Shown piece by piece: positions 1 to 9,133 of a stretch of 33,860 nt of DNA (position 1 is its first letter; every line of letters begins with the position of its first letter). The stretch lies in contig JAXHTF010000056.1 in the NCBI GenBank assembly GCA_034211275.1, positions 1 through 33,860 on the forward strand. Reading direction: 5' to 3'. The position numbers were made by a program, and so were the translations under genes. Below the pieces are notes generated by a model, which worked only from the letters and a program-made list of their open reading frames with translations, made no database searches and was not told the DNA's origin. The stretch comes from Acidobacteriota bacterium (GTDB lineage: Bacteria > Acidobacteriota > Thermoanaerobaculia > Multivoradales > JAHZIX01).

Positions 1-822
1 CAGCCCTCCTACCAGCGAGGCGGCGCTGGACACCGCCAGCACGAAGCCCAGATCCGTGGCGTTGGTAAAGGAGAGCACCAGCGGGGTGATGAGCACGAAA
101 TTCACCCCCCACAGCAGATTGAACACGGCGAAGAAGAGCAACAACGCCTTGAGGCCCGAGTCCCTGCGGATGTAGCGCCAGCCGAAAATCGCCTCCTGCA
201 GGAGCGACGGAGGTTTTCCATCGACGCTCTCCAGCTTGGGCAGCGGCACGTGGGCCAACAAGAGCGTGAAGATGGCGAAGGCAAAGGTGATCAGATCGAT
301 GAGCAGGATGCCACCGACGTCGATGATGGGCAGCAGCAGTCCGGCGGCGGCGGGAGCGATGATCTTGGCGCCGGACTCGCCGAACTGGATCAGGCCGTTG
401 GCCCGCCCCAGGTGCTCACGCCGCACCAGCAGCGTGACCGCGGCGGAGTAGGCCGGCACCTGCGCCGCGTCGAGTACCGAACCGATGGCGATGGCGACGT
501 AGATATGCCACACCGCCAGATCGCCGCCGAGCACCAAATAGGCCAGCACCAGCGTGATCACCGCCGAGCCGGAATCCGCCAGGATCATCGCCCGGCGGCG
601 GTCCCAGCGATCGATGAGGGCCCCGATGAACGGCCCCGCCAGCAGTCCCGGCAGCACCCCGAGAGCCACCGCCGCGGTGAATTGGGTCGACGAACCGGTG
701 GTCTGGAAGATCCAGACGCTGAGGGCGAAGAAGCTCAGTCGGGACCCGATGAGGGAGACCGTCTGGCCAAGCCAGATCAGCCCGAAAGAACCTGCGTCGC
801 CGAGTTTCCGTGGTCGTCTCAT
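1..822 (-). CDS. MFS transporter, C-terminus cut by window edge
   Basis: Likely a 12-helix major facilitator exporter of the inner membrane, of the macrolide-efflux-like group; the substrate cannot be told from sequence. The frame is open from an ATG at 822 to the left edge, giving 274 codons with no stop, so roughly the last third is missing. It starts MRRPRKLGDAGSFGLIWLGQ and has a first helix rich in G/S/L. The MFS motif A loop between helices 2 and 3 is clear (GALIDRWDRRRAM, about residues 67-79). About seven or eight hydrophobic segments are visible, with a charged cytoplasmic loop near residues 205-230. The ATG is the only good start after an in-frame stop at 898-900. A good promoter lies at 916-944, and a terminator at 990-1026 separates it from the protease gene, so it is probably transcribed alone. 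MFS membership is secure; the role is inference. Confidence 0.85.
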   Translation of the reverse strand, partial: MRRPRKLGDAGSFGLIWLGQTVSLIGSRLSFFALSVWIFQTTGSSTQFTAAVALGVLPGLLAGPFIGALIDRWDRRRAMILADSGSAVITLVLAYLVLGGDLAVWHIYVAIAIGSVLDAAQVPAYSAAVTLLVRREHLGRANGLIQFGESGAKIIAPAAAGLLLPIIDVGGILLIDLITFAFAIFTLLLAHVPLPKLESVDGKPPSLLQEAIFGWRYIRRDSGLKALLLFFAVFNLLWGVNFVLITPLVLSFTNATDLGFVLAVSSAASLVGGL

Positions 823-915
823 TCCCAGGATCGCAAGACTGGTGGAAGCGGATCGCCGCAGAGCGCTAGCTCGCGCAACGAATCGAGCCGCTGGTCGCTA
901 CAGAACGAACGAGGG

Positions 916-944
916 ATCATGGCCTTCCCACGGATTTCTGTCAA
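916..944 (-). promoter_or_regulatory. Sigma-70-type promoter of the MFS gene
   Basis: On the minus strand a perfect TTGACA (944-939) is followed by a 17-nt spacer and CATGAT (921-916), 4 of 6 matches to TATAAT. Transcription would begin near 909, leaving a leader of about 85 nt before the ATG at 822. It lies just downstream of the protease terminator, which fits an independent unit. Confidence 0.55.
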
Positions 945-989
945 GGAAGGACGAATCTGGACTGCTCGCCGATCCCCAAAACGCACAAA

Positions 990-1026
990 GCTCACCCCCG
1001 GCACCGCAGAGCGGCCGGGGGTGAGC
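990..1026 (-). terminator. Rho-independent terminator of the protease gene
   Basis: A perfect 13-bp inverted repeat (arms 990-1002 and 1014-1026, 11-nt loop) begins 28 nt past the protease stop. On the minus strand the stem is followed by a T-rich stretch (TTTGTGCGTTTT). It is the clearest intrinsic terminator in the window. Confidence 0.8.
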
Positions 1027-1053
1027 GTTCTCTTCACTGCAGGCGCTCCCCGA

Positions 1054-2610
1054 TCAGGGCTGGTTCACGCACAGCTCGTAGGTACCGCTACCGCTGTAGG
1101 ACACGACCCGCCAGCGATAGGTGCCGGAGCTGCCACTGTAGTTCACCGTCTCGGTGGAGTCCGGGCTGGTGCCGCTGTCCACGTTGGACCACGAGCAGCT
1201 CCACCAGCTGCAGCTCTCCACGTCGAGATAGAGGTCGAGGTCCGTGGCGGTGCCGTCCAGCTCACCGATGATGGTGCCGCTGGCGGAACCCTGGCTGACC
1301 ACGATGCTCTGACCGTTGGAGATCGAACCGGTGTGAGAGGTGTAGCCCGACGGGCAGCCGCCGGTGGGCGGCGGGCCACCGCCGCTACCGATGGCGTCCG
1401 CCGGCACGCTGGAGCCCAGATCACTGATGATGGAGGTGATGGGCACGCCCCGGTTGGGGCAGTTGGCGCAATGGTGGAGCGAGACCACCAGGTGATCCGA
1501 GTAGGCCAGCACCGGCGAGCCGGAGGAGCCACCCTGGGTGTCGGCGTAGTAGCCGATGTCCGAGCCGGAGCCGCTGCACGCGGGGCGGCTGAGGCTGTAG
1601 ATCTCGGCGTAGCCGGAGCCGTCGCTGGAGTGGCTGGAGAAGACCGCGATCTTCTTGCCCCAATGGGCGGGATGCTGCGGAATGTAGATGCGCTCGTTCA
1701 CCGACGGCGTCGAGTTGCGCATCTGCATGTAGCCGTAGGTACCGGTGGGGTTGGTGGGCAGCTTGACCAGAGCGTAGTCGAGACCGGCGTTGAGCTTCAC
1801 CAGAGTCGAGGAGGTGGCCACCACGGTGCCGGAGCAAGCGCCCCAGGACGCGCAGCTGGTGGAGCAGGAGCTACCCTCTGCCATGAACTCGAAATTGGTG
1901 TTGGCCGCCGCCGAGGAACCACCGATGCAATGCTCGTTGGTCATCACATGGCCCTCGCTGCCCACCAGCCAGCCGGTGCACGCCGAGGTGCCGTTGATCA
2001 GCAGCCGCGCCACCGCGCGGGACTCGCTGTAGATGGTGGGCTCGCTGCTCTGATAGCACTTGGCCCAGCCGGAGTCGTCGGTGCCACACAGGGCTTCCGT
2101 GTCTCCAGGGGTGGCATCCAGCTCGCTGAAGCCGTGGGCGAAGCTATCCAGGGTTACCGCCCCTTCCGGCAGCGCCACCGAGCTGTGCAGCTCGAGGACG
2201 GCCTTGGGGCCGCTGATGTGAATACCCCAGAAGCCGTTGGCCCGCTCCTTGCCCAGATCCTCACCGCCCTGATAGGTCCAGGAACGGACGTTCTCCGGGT
2301 CCCGCACCACCAGGTACGCGCCTTCCGGCAGGTCGAAGTTGGAGAAATGGGGGGCGATGTAGGTCGCCTCCGGATAGGCGATCTCCTCGCTCCACACCAG
2401 GTCGTTGCGGCCGGCCACCAGGCCGCCCAAGAATTCCGGCGACTGCAGGGTGAAAGCGATCTCCTCACCCACCTGGATGGGCTTCGGCGCGGTGAAATCC
2501 TCCACCGCAGGGTCCACCAGATTCGCTCGGGTCATCTCGCCGTCGGCGCCAGCACCGACAGCAAGGCCGAGACAGGCGAGCACGCACAATCCAATCGTCA
2601 TCCATCGCAT
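1054..2610 (-). CDS. Secreted trypsin-like serine protease with C-terminal PPC-like domain
   Basis: Probably an exported endopeptidase of the chymotrypsin/trypsin fold, 518 aa. Residues 1-23 are a signal peptide (MRWMTIGLCVLACLGLAVGA). Residues 25-170 form an N-terminal domain I do not recognise. The protease domain spans about 190-405. The catalytic triad is visible as His227 (MTNEHCIG), Asp278 (LDYALVKL) and Ser363 (QGGSSGSPV). A Gly/Pro linker (409-418) leads to residues 420-518, which look like a bacterial pre-peptidase C-terminal (PPC) beta domain with the ATDLDLYLDV motif and paired cysteines. At least 12 cysteines suggest disulfides and an extracytoplasmic site. The open frame extends upstream to 2919, but AGGAGG at 2620-2625 and the signal peptide support the ATG at 2610; a GTG directly before it is an alternative. 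It is monocistronic, with its own terminator at 990-1026. Confidence 0.9.
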   Translation of the reverse strand: MRWMTIGLCVLACLGLAVGAGADGEMTRANLVDPAVEDFTAPKPIQVGEEIAFTLQSPEFLGGLVAGRNDLVWSEEIAYPEATYIAPHFSNFDLPEGAYLVVRDPENVRSWTYQGGEDLGKERANGFWGIHISGPKAVLELHSSVALPEGAVTLDSFAHGFSELDATPGDTEALCGTDDSGWAKCYQSSEPTIYSESRAVARLLINGTSACTGWLVGSEGHVMTNEHCIGGSSAAANTNFEFMAEGSSCSTSCASWGACSGTVVATSSTLVKLNAGLDYALVKLPTNPTGTYGYMQMRNSTPSVNERIYIPQHPAHWGKKIAVFSSHSSDGSGYAEIYSLSRPACSGSGSDIGYYADTQGGSSGSPVLAYSDHLVVSLHHCANCPNRGVPITSIISDLGSSVPADAIGSGGGPPPTGGCPSGYTSHTGSISNGQSIVVSQGSASGTIIGELDGTATDLDLYLDVESCSWWSCSWSNVDSGTSPDSTETVNYSGSSGTYRWRVVSYSGSGTYELCVNQP

Positions 2611-3203
2611 CACAAGGCTCCTCCTTTTGCCCGAGTCCCTCGGGCAGGAACAAAGAAATGGGGTTCCCAATGTAGACACACGAATGGGAACACCCAAGAC
2701 GGCAAGCCTCTCGCCGAACTCCATCTCGGAGCTCGGAGAGCTTGCCTTCCCTAAACTGTGGAACCTTGTGCCGACGGTCCGCGACGAACGGTCAGCGGCG
2801 GGAAACCGACATCTGCCGAACGGAGAAGACGGAGGCCGCAGACCGGCAAGCTGAGAAGAAGCCCGGAGGAACGAGAAGAACCCGGACGCCTCAGTGCCGG
2901 CCGACATGCGCCGGGACACTCAGAAGAAAATCATCAAAACTGGGCGGATTTTAGCGCATGCTGGAGAGATGTCAATGGCGCCGGGCGGGCAGGGGGGCTC
3001 GTCCCGCTAAGGACGAGATGGACTAACGAAGGGTTTCAACCCCTCGCGGGGCCGGATCCGGGAACATCGTCATGGTGGGCTGGCGCCCACCCTACTCGCG
3101 GAGACGCACCAGAGAGCTATAGGGTGGGCGCCAGCCCACCATTTCGGCGCTCGAGCTTCAGATCAGACGCTTCAACTGAGCCCGAGAAGCCATGCTAGAA
3201 GAC
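2611..3203. other. 593-nt intergenic region with a palindromic repeat
   Basis: This gap holds the leader of the protease gene and the region downstream of proS. It contains the paired palindromes at 3072-3142 and a weak 7-bp inverted repeat (2663-2669 / 2685-2691) just upstream of the protease ribosome site. A poor promoter-like pair (TTGGGT, 17 nt, TACATT on the minus strand, 2697-2669) is possible but not convincing. Plus-strand open frames here run through the repeat and look spurious. No RNA gene is seen. Confidence 0.6.
3072..3142. repeat. REP/BIME-like paired palindrome
   Basis: Two perfect 23-bp arms (3072-3094 and 3120-3142) are inverted around a 25-nt centre. Each arm is itself a small hairpin: GGTGGGC, a 4-nt loop, GCCCACC. 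This nested build is that of two REP units in opposite orientation. It lies about 60 nt past the proS stop and has no T-run, so it is not a standard terminator, though it could stall polymerase or protect the mRNA 3' end. Confidence 0.7.
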
Positions 3204-4910
<1,707 letters not shown>

Positions 4911-5042
4911 CCCGAATCTCCTGGTCTCTCTGGTTTCGTTCTCTTGCAGCGAACGCGGCCGGCCTCGCTGGGAGGCGAGACCGCGCGGTTTCCCGACGGC
5001 TGCCCGAACTGTCAGCGGTTCGTCTTGAATCTACTCGTGGCT

Positions 5043-6986
5043 CTACTTCTTGGGTCTCGGCGGTGCCGCCTCCGGCATGCGGCGGTTCTCCCGCACGGTC
5101 TCGATCATCTTCTCTTCGACGTTGGCCTCCCCCTGGCCGAGGCTGCGGGCTTCCGCCAGCACCTCCCGGGCCTGGTCCTGCTGCCCCGATGCCAGCAGCA
5201 CCATCCCCAGATGATTGAGGGTGGTGGCGGACGGTGCCAGCTCCGAAGCCCGGGACAGGGAGTCGATGGCAGCGCTGTACTCGTGGCGCTTGTAGTGCAC
5301 CCAGCCCAGGGCCGCCAGCGGCAGCTGCCGCAGCTCCGCCGGTGACAGCTCCACCGAGCGGCGAGCGTAGTCCAACGCCTGATCCAGATTCTCTTCCATC
5401 TCCGCCAGGTTGTAAGCCATCTCGTAATAGGCGATGGTCTTGCTGAAGTCCGAGGCCCCTTCCGCCAGCAGCTGCCGGCCGATGCGGTTGCCCTCGCGGT
5501 ACTTGCCCTGGCTGCGCAGCGCCTCGATGAGGGTGGCGTAGGCGGTGGCCTTGAGGGCCTCGTCGGGCTCTAGCTCCAGCACCCGCCAGCTCACCGCCTC
5601 GATCTCGCGCCCGCGGTCGAGCTGCAGGCAGAGGAGGGCGTAGGACATCAGCAGCAGCGGGTTCTCCGGTTCCAGGGCCAAGGCGCGCCGGTAGTTGGTG
5701 AGGGCCCGGTCCAGATCGTCCCGCTCCAAGCAAGCGTAGGCCCGGGCGAACCACTCCTGTGCCTCTTCCGAGGACGGCGGTGCCGGAGACTGGGCCTGGT
5801 CGAGCAAGTAGAGAACCAAGTCCCGGTAGCGCATGCGTTTGGGGCTCAGGCGCTGAGCTCGGCTGAGGGCCGCCAGGGCCTTGCGGTTCCATCGGCGGTC
5901 CAGGTAGGCCAGTCCGAGCAATTGCAGCGCCTCTTCGAAGGCCGGGCGAATCTTCACCGCCTGTTGGAGCCGTTGGATGGCTTCCCCCAAACGCCCCAAT
6001 TCGTAGAGACAGCTTCCCAGCAAATAGAGCGCCTGGGGCACCACATCGATCTCCACCGCCCGCTCCAGCCGCTCCACCGCCAGCTCCAGCTCGCCGCTGC
6101 TGGCGTGCACCGCCCCGAGGCTGAAATGGGGCAGGAAGGCGTCCGGCTGCACCGCCGCAGCGCGCTCCAGCAGCTCCGCCGCCCGCTCCGTATCCCCCCG
6201 CTGATAGTGCAGCGCGCCGGCATAGAGCAGGCTGTCGTAGTGGTCCGGCCGGCGCTCTAGGGCGCGCTCGAAAAGCTCCAGAGCAGCGTCCATTTCCCCG
6301 TCGTCGAAGTGGATCTCCCCCACCAGGTAGGCCAGCTCGTAATTGTCCGGAGCGAGCTCCAAGGCCGATTCCAGAGAGCGCAGGGCAGCCTCGCCGTCGT
6401 AGGCTCCCAGGGCCGCCTCCGCTCCGGTCAACCGATCCTCGAACTCCGCCACATCCGGCCCGTGGTAGAGACCGGTGATGCGCTCGCGCAGGCTCTGGAA
6501 TCTCTCCCGCCGCTCCAACGCCGACAGATGCTCGTCCATGCGCCCCTGCCAGCGCTCGCTCCAGGCGTTGGGCTCGAGCACGCCGTGCTCTTCCAACAGC
6601 TCTCCCAACACCGTCAGCCCGGTGTTGTTGATCAGGACGTTGCGCTCCTGCTTCTTCACCGCCGCCAGCAGCTGCCGCAGGCTCTCGGCGCTGCGCTTGA
6701 CCACTTCCTCGAGGATCGAGATGCGCTCCAGCAGGTGTTCGTCGAAGGAGAAACCATCGTCCTCCGAGTGCTCGAAGACCATGTCCTCCTCGAACACCGG
6801 CCCGGAGATCACCAGCAGCTTGTGGTGACAGCGGCGGCAATACTCCTGATCCTCGCCGTTGACCTCGCCGCAGACCTGGCAGATCACACCGTCGGGCGCG
6901 GAGTCCTGGCGGTGGGCGGAAGCCTGGGCGGCCTCTTCGGCTTCGGAGTCCCGGCTACGGGTTGATTGTCGATCCGGCTGTTTCAT
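5043..6986 (-). CDS. Cytoplasmic zinc-ribbon TPR protein
   Basis: A 647-aa soluble protein of unknown role. After about 30 polar residues comes a short zinc ribbon, Cys36-x2-Cys39 and Cys50-x2-Cys53 (CQVCGEVNGEDQEYCRRC). Residues 75-200 look helical and partly coiled. From about 200 to the end run many tetratricopeptide repeats, recognisable by A/G-Y-L spacing and units such as ALRSLESALELAPDNYEL. There is no signal peptide or membrane span, so it is probably cytoplasmic. The tail is basic (APPRPKK). Such proteins serve as docking scaffolds; the partner cannot be told. A promoter candidate lies at 7155-7183, leaving a leader of about 160 nt that holds an 18-bp tandem repeat. proS follows after 132 nt. 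Confidence 0.85.
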   Translation of the reverse strand: MKQPDRQSTRSRDSEAEEAAQASAHRQDSAPDGVICQVCGEVNGEDQEYCRRCHHKLLVISGPVFEEDMVFEHSEDDGFSFDEHLLERISILEEVVKRSAESLRQLLAAVKKQERNVLINNTGLTVLGELLEEHGVLEPNAWSERWQGRMDEHLSALERRERFQSLRERITGLYHGPDVAEFEDRLTGAEAALGAYDGEAALRSLESALELAPDNYELAYLVGEIHFDDGEMDAALELFERALERRPDHYDSLLYAGALHYQRGDTERAAELLERAAAVQPDAFLPHFSLGAVHASSGELELAVERLERAVEIDVVPQALYLLGSCLYELGRLGEAIQRLQQAVKIRPAFEEALQLLGLAYLDRRWNRKALAALSRAQRLSPKRMRYRDLVLYLLDQAQSPAPPSSEEAQEWFARAYACLERDDLDRALTNYRRALALEPENPLLLMSYALLCLQLDRGREIEAVSWRVLELEPDEALKATAYATLIEALRSQGKYREGNRIGRQLLAEGASDFSKTIAYYEMAYNLAEMEENLDQALDYARRSVELSPAELRQLPLAALGWVHYKRHEYSAAIDSLSRASELAPSATTLNHLGMVLLASGQQDQAREVLAEARSLGQGEANVEEKMIETVRENRRMPEAAPPRPKK

Positions 6987-7012
6987 CGCGAGCCTGGGTT
7001 GGGATGGTGTGC

Positions 7013-7048
7013 TCTTCTGATCAAAGCTGGTCTTCTGATCAAAGCTTG
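7013..7048. repeat. Two tandem 18-bp units containing TGATCA
   Basis: The unit TCTTCTGATCAAAGCTGG occurs at 7013-7030 and again directly at 7031-7048 with one mismatch. Each unit carries the palindrome TGATCA. It lies 27 nt upstream of the TPR-gene start, inside the predicted mRNA leader. It could be a simple duplication or a pair of protein-binding half-sites. Confidence 0.6.
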
Positions 7049-7154
7049 AGGTGATTCGGTAGCGTGATTCCTTCGCGCAACGACTCTAGGCACCTTGCTG
7101 GCGGGAGGGAAACGCCTTCGGGCGGGGGCCGAGAGCGCCCCGGCGGCTATTGAC

Positions 7155-7183
7155 AGAGTAAGAGATCCCCCCTACGGGGTCAA
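7155..7183 (-). promoter_or_regulatory. Candidate sigma-70 promoter for the zinc-ribbon TPR gene
   Basis: On the minus strand TTGACC (7183-7178), a 17-nt spacer and TACTCT (7160-7155) resemble a promoter with a good -35 and a weak -10 (3 of 6). Transcription would start near 7148. It lies in a 273-nt gap that otherwise shows nothing but the tandem repeat. Confidence 0.35.
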
Positions 7184-7259
7184 CATTGCCCCCGTCCTCC
7201 GGACCGCCTCGACGGGTGCAAATCACCGGCCTGTTCGAGACCGATTCGGGGTTTTCTCG

Positions 7260-8264
7260 TCAGGAGCGGGAGGACGCCGGCGCCGGATCGAGCTCGAACC
7301 ACGGCTCCCGGCGGCCCAGCTTGGTGCTCAAGGCCGCCCCCACCGCCACCAGGCTGGCGATGGTCCAGACCCAGGTGCCGAGGTAGGGGATGAGTTTGAC
7401 CAACCCCAGCACGCCGAGCCCGACGGTGGCAGCGGTGAGGGTGGCGACCCGCGGCCCCCCTTTGCGCCGCAAGCGCCGGCACAACGCGTCCCCGACGGCG
7501 TAGAACACCGCCACCATCCCCCACAGCTTGAGCAGGAGCAGGGCCAGAATCACCAGGGCGAGCAGCGGCAGTCCCGCCACCGGCCCGGCGAAAGCGCTGA
7601 CGAAGAGCCCCGTCAACACAAAGCTGGCGATGCCGGTGAGCCCCACCCAGACATTGCGCAGGGGTTCCACCCGCACGCTCTGCGCCGTTGCCAGAACCTG
7701 CGGGGCGCTGGCGGCGAAGCACAGCAGCACCAAGAGCAGCCAGGCGGTGAGGAGCGAGAGCTTGGCCAACAACACCGGCGGCGACAGCGGCGGCAAGCCC
7801 AAAGCCGGCTCCGCCACCAGAGCGAGGAAGGATGTGGCGACGCTGGGATAGGAGACCGTGCGGCCGCCCAGATCCGCCCCCGGGGCCGCCTCGATCACCC
7901 CTCCGAGGGCGAAGACCTCGCCCTGGATGCGGGCGGTGGGTTGCAGCCGAACGTCGCCACCGAGGGCGATCACGTCCCCTTCGACCTTGCCCGCCACCGT
8001 CACCGATCCCGCCACCGCCACCACGTCGGAACCGGCGTCGCCGTCGATCACCACGTCCCGGCCCAACCCCACCACCTGATTGCGCGCCACGGCGCCGGAG
8101 CGCAGGTGCAGGGCCGGAGCGGCTGCAGCTTCCCCCACCTCGGTTTGGGCCAAGGTATTGACAGCGCTCCATCCAAAGCCGGTGACCAACAGGATCGCGG
8201 CCAGGGCTAGGGACGCTCGTTGACAGACCAATTGAAGGGCGAATTGACGGACAGCTCGATTCAT
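7260..8264 (-). CDS. Bactofilin-like (polymer-forming) domain fused to a membrane domain
   Basis: A 334-aa envelope protein. An N-terminal hydrophobic segment (about residues 17-39) ends in a signal-peptide-like site (TLAQTEV). Residues 65-140 show the short beta-helix repeats of the polymer-forming/bactofilin family (DVVIDGDAGSDVVAVAGSV, then VEGDVIALGGDVRLQ). From about 165 to 320 there are four or five strongly hydrophobic helices with a basic loop (RRLRRKGGPR). Classical bactofilins are soluble cytoskeletal proteins; this form is apparently exported or membrane-tethered. It follows the sigma and anti-sigma genes on the same strand (71 nt after the anti-sigma stop), so it may be part of the same envelope regulon. 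The exact role is unknown. Confidence 0.75.
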   Translation of the reverse strand: MNRAVRQFALQLVCQRASLALAAILLVTGFGWSAVNTLAQTEVGEAAAAPALHLRSGAVARNQVVGLGRDVVIDGDAGSDVVAVAGSVTVAGKVEGDVIALGGDVRLQPTARIQGEVFALGGVIEAAPGADLGGRTVSYPSVATSFLALVAEPALGLPPLSPPVLLAKLSLLTAWLLLVLLCFAASAPQVLATAQSVRVEPLRNVWVGLTGIASFVLTGLFVSAFAGPVAGLPLLALVILALLLLKLWGMVAVFYAVGDALCRRLRRKGGPRVATLTAATVGLGVLGLVKLIPYLGTWVWTIASLVAVGAALSTKLGRREPWFELDPAPASSRS

Positions 8265-8335
8265 CTGTCTGAATCTACCGCGCCCTCACCCCGGGAAGCC
8301 ATACCCGGGCAAGGAATGGACGGCGGGACAGAAGC

Positions 8336-8926
8336 TTACGAGTCGTTGGAGCTCCGCGAAACCGCGCTGCCCGGACGGCGGTGACGCCGCAGGCCGAGAT
8401 AGAGCAGGACGTTGAGGCCGACCAGGAGCAGCACCATGCCGGCGAAAGCCGCCGGCTGGTCCAGCAGCAGCTCCTGGAAAGCCAGGCGCAGACCCTTCCA
8501 GCTAAAGCCCAAAAGACCCGTGCCGGCGAGCACTGCGGTCTGGAAGAGATCCGCCACCGAAGCCAGCGCGCCCACCAGGCCGGTCTGGGGCGTAGCGGAA
8601 CCCATGCCGAAGCCGTAACCGATCCCCAGCACCGCTGCGACCAAGGCCGCCAGCATTACCAGGGGAACGCGCCAGGCGCGGCGGCTGCGAGACTCCCAGG
8701 CCGCCGGCGGCAGGTCCGCCAGCACCTCGTCGGCGAAGCCTTCGCGCACCGCAATGCGGCTCAAGGCCAGCTGTTGGTCGAGGGATTGCAGAGCCTGGCG
8801 CTCCAGCCGCAGCTCCTCCGAGCCGGCTAGCGCCTTCTCCAGCTGCTGCTGCTCCAAACCGGTGAGCTCGCCGTCGAGCTCCTGGTGCAGCCAATCCTCG
8901 AGGACCGTTCGATCAACCGTCGCCAT
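8336..8926 (-). CDS. Probable membrane-bound anti-sigma factor
   Basis: A 196-aa protein. Residues 1-80 are a helical cytoplasmic domain that begins VDRTVLEDWLHQELDGELTG, the pattern of the anti-sigma N-terminus. A transmembrane helix follows at about 84-105, with further hydrophobic stretches up to about 178 and a basic tail (LRRHRRPG). The usual zinc motif H-x3-C-x2-C of zinc anti-sigma factors is absent; there is no cysteine in the protein. The call rests on fold style and on position directly downstream of an ECF sigma gene. The ATG at 8926 is preferred over one at 8941 because GAGGGG lies 8 nt upstream. It is separated from the sigma gene by 207 nt with a hairpin. Confidence 0.7.
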   Translation of the reverse strand: MATVDRTVLEDWLHQELDGELTGLEQQQLEKALAGSEELRLERQALQSLDQQLALSRIAVREGFADEVLADLPPAAWESRSRRAWRVPLVMLAALVAAVLGIGYGFGMGSATPQTGLVGALASVADLFQTAVLAGTGLLGFSWKGLRLAFQELLLDQPAAFAGMVLLLVGLNVLLYLGLRRHRRPGSAVSRSSNDS

Positions 8927-9100
8927 GGGACGTCCCCTCATCGCTTGTGGAATCCTCGTCTACCGGTGGATCCCGTTTCGGTGGAAGCGCTCTGCTTCCC
9001 TAAAATTTCGACTTGCCGAAGAGTGGTTCAACGATTCTACGACAATCGAAGATCTTGCCAGATACCCAGCTCCGCCGAGCCACCGATGGCGCCGGAACTT

Positions 9101-9128
9101 CCTCCGAAGCTGAGCTCAGCCTCGGAGG
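9101..9128 (-). other. Hairpin just after the sigma gene
   Basis: Arms 9101-9114 and 9115-9128 form an almost perfect 28-nt palindrome (one mismatched pair). It starts 5 nt past the sigma-factor stop. No T-run follows on the minus strand, so it is at best a weak terminator or attenuator between the sigma and anti-sigma genes, or a processing site. Confidence 0.5.
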
Positions 9129-9133
9129 GAAGC

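Noticed and set aside
250-2754. Very long plus-strand open frame opposite the MFS and protease genes
   Set aside because: Its translation is rich in G, R, H and Q without any domain, while the opposite strand has a signal peptide, catalytic triad and MFS motifs. It is a shadow caused by high GC at third positions.
2611-2919. Longer start for the protease, adding 103 residues
   Set aside because: The added part is basic and low in structure and would bury the signal peptide; AGGAGG stands before the ATG at 2610.
2758-3198. 146-codon plus-strand frame in the protease-proS gap
   Set aside because: It runs through the palindromic repeat at 3072-3142 and has no ribosome site, no domain and an R/P-rich composition.
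7150-7155. TTGACA on the plus strand as a promoter
   Set aside because: No -10-like hexamer lies 16-18 nt downstream and no plus-strand gene follows.
8927-9133. ECF-type promoter between sigma and anti-sigma genes
   Set aside because: A GAACC and an AT-rich TCGAAATTTT are present but the spacing (about 13 nt) is too short for an ECF site.
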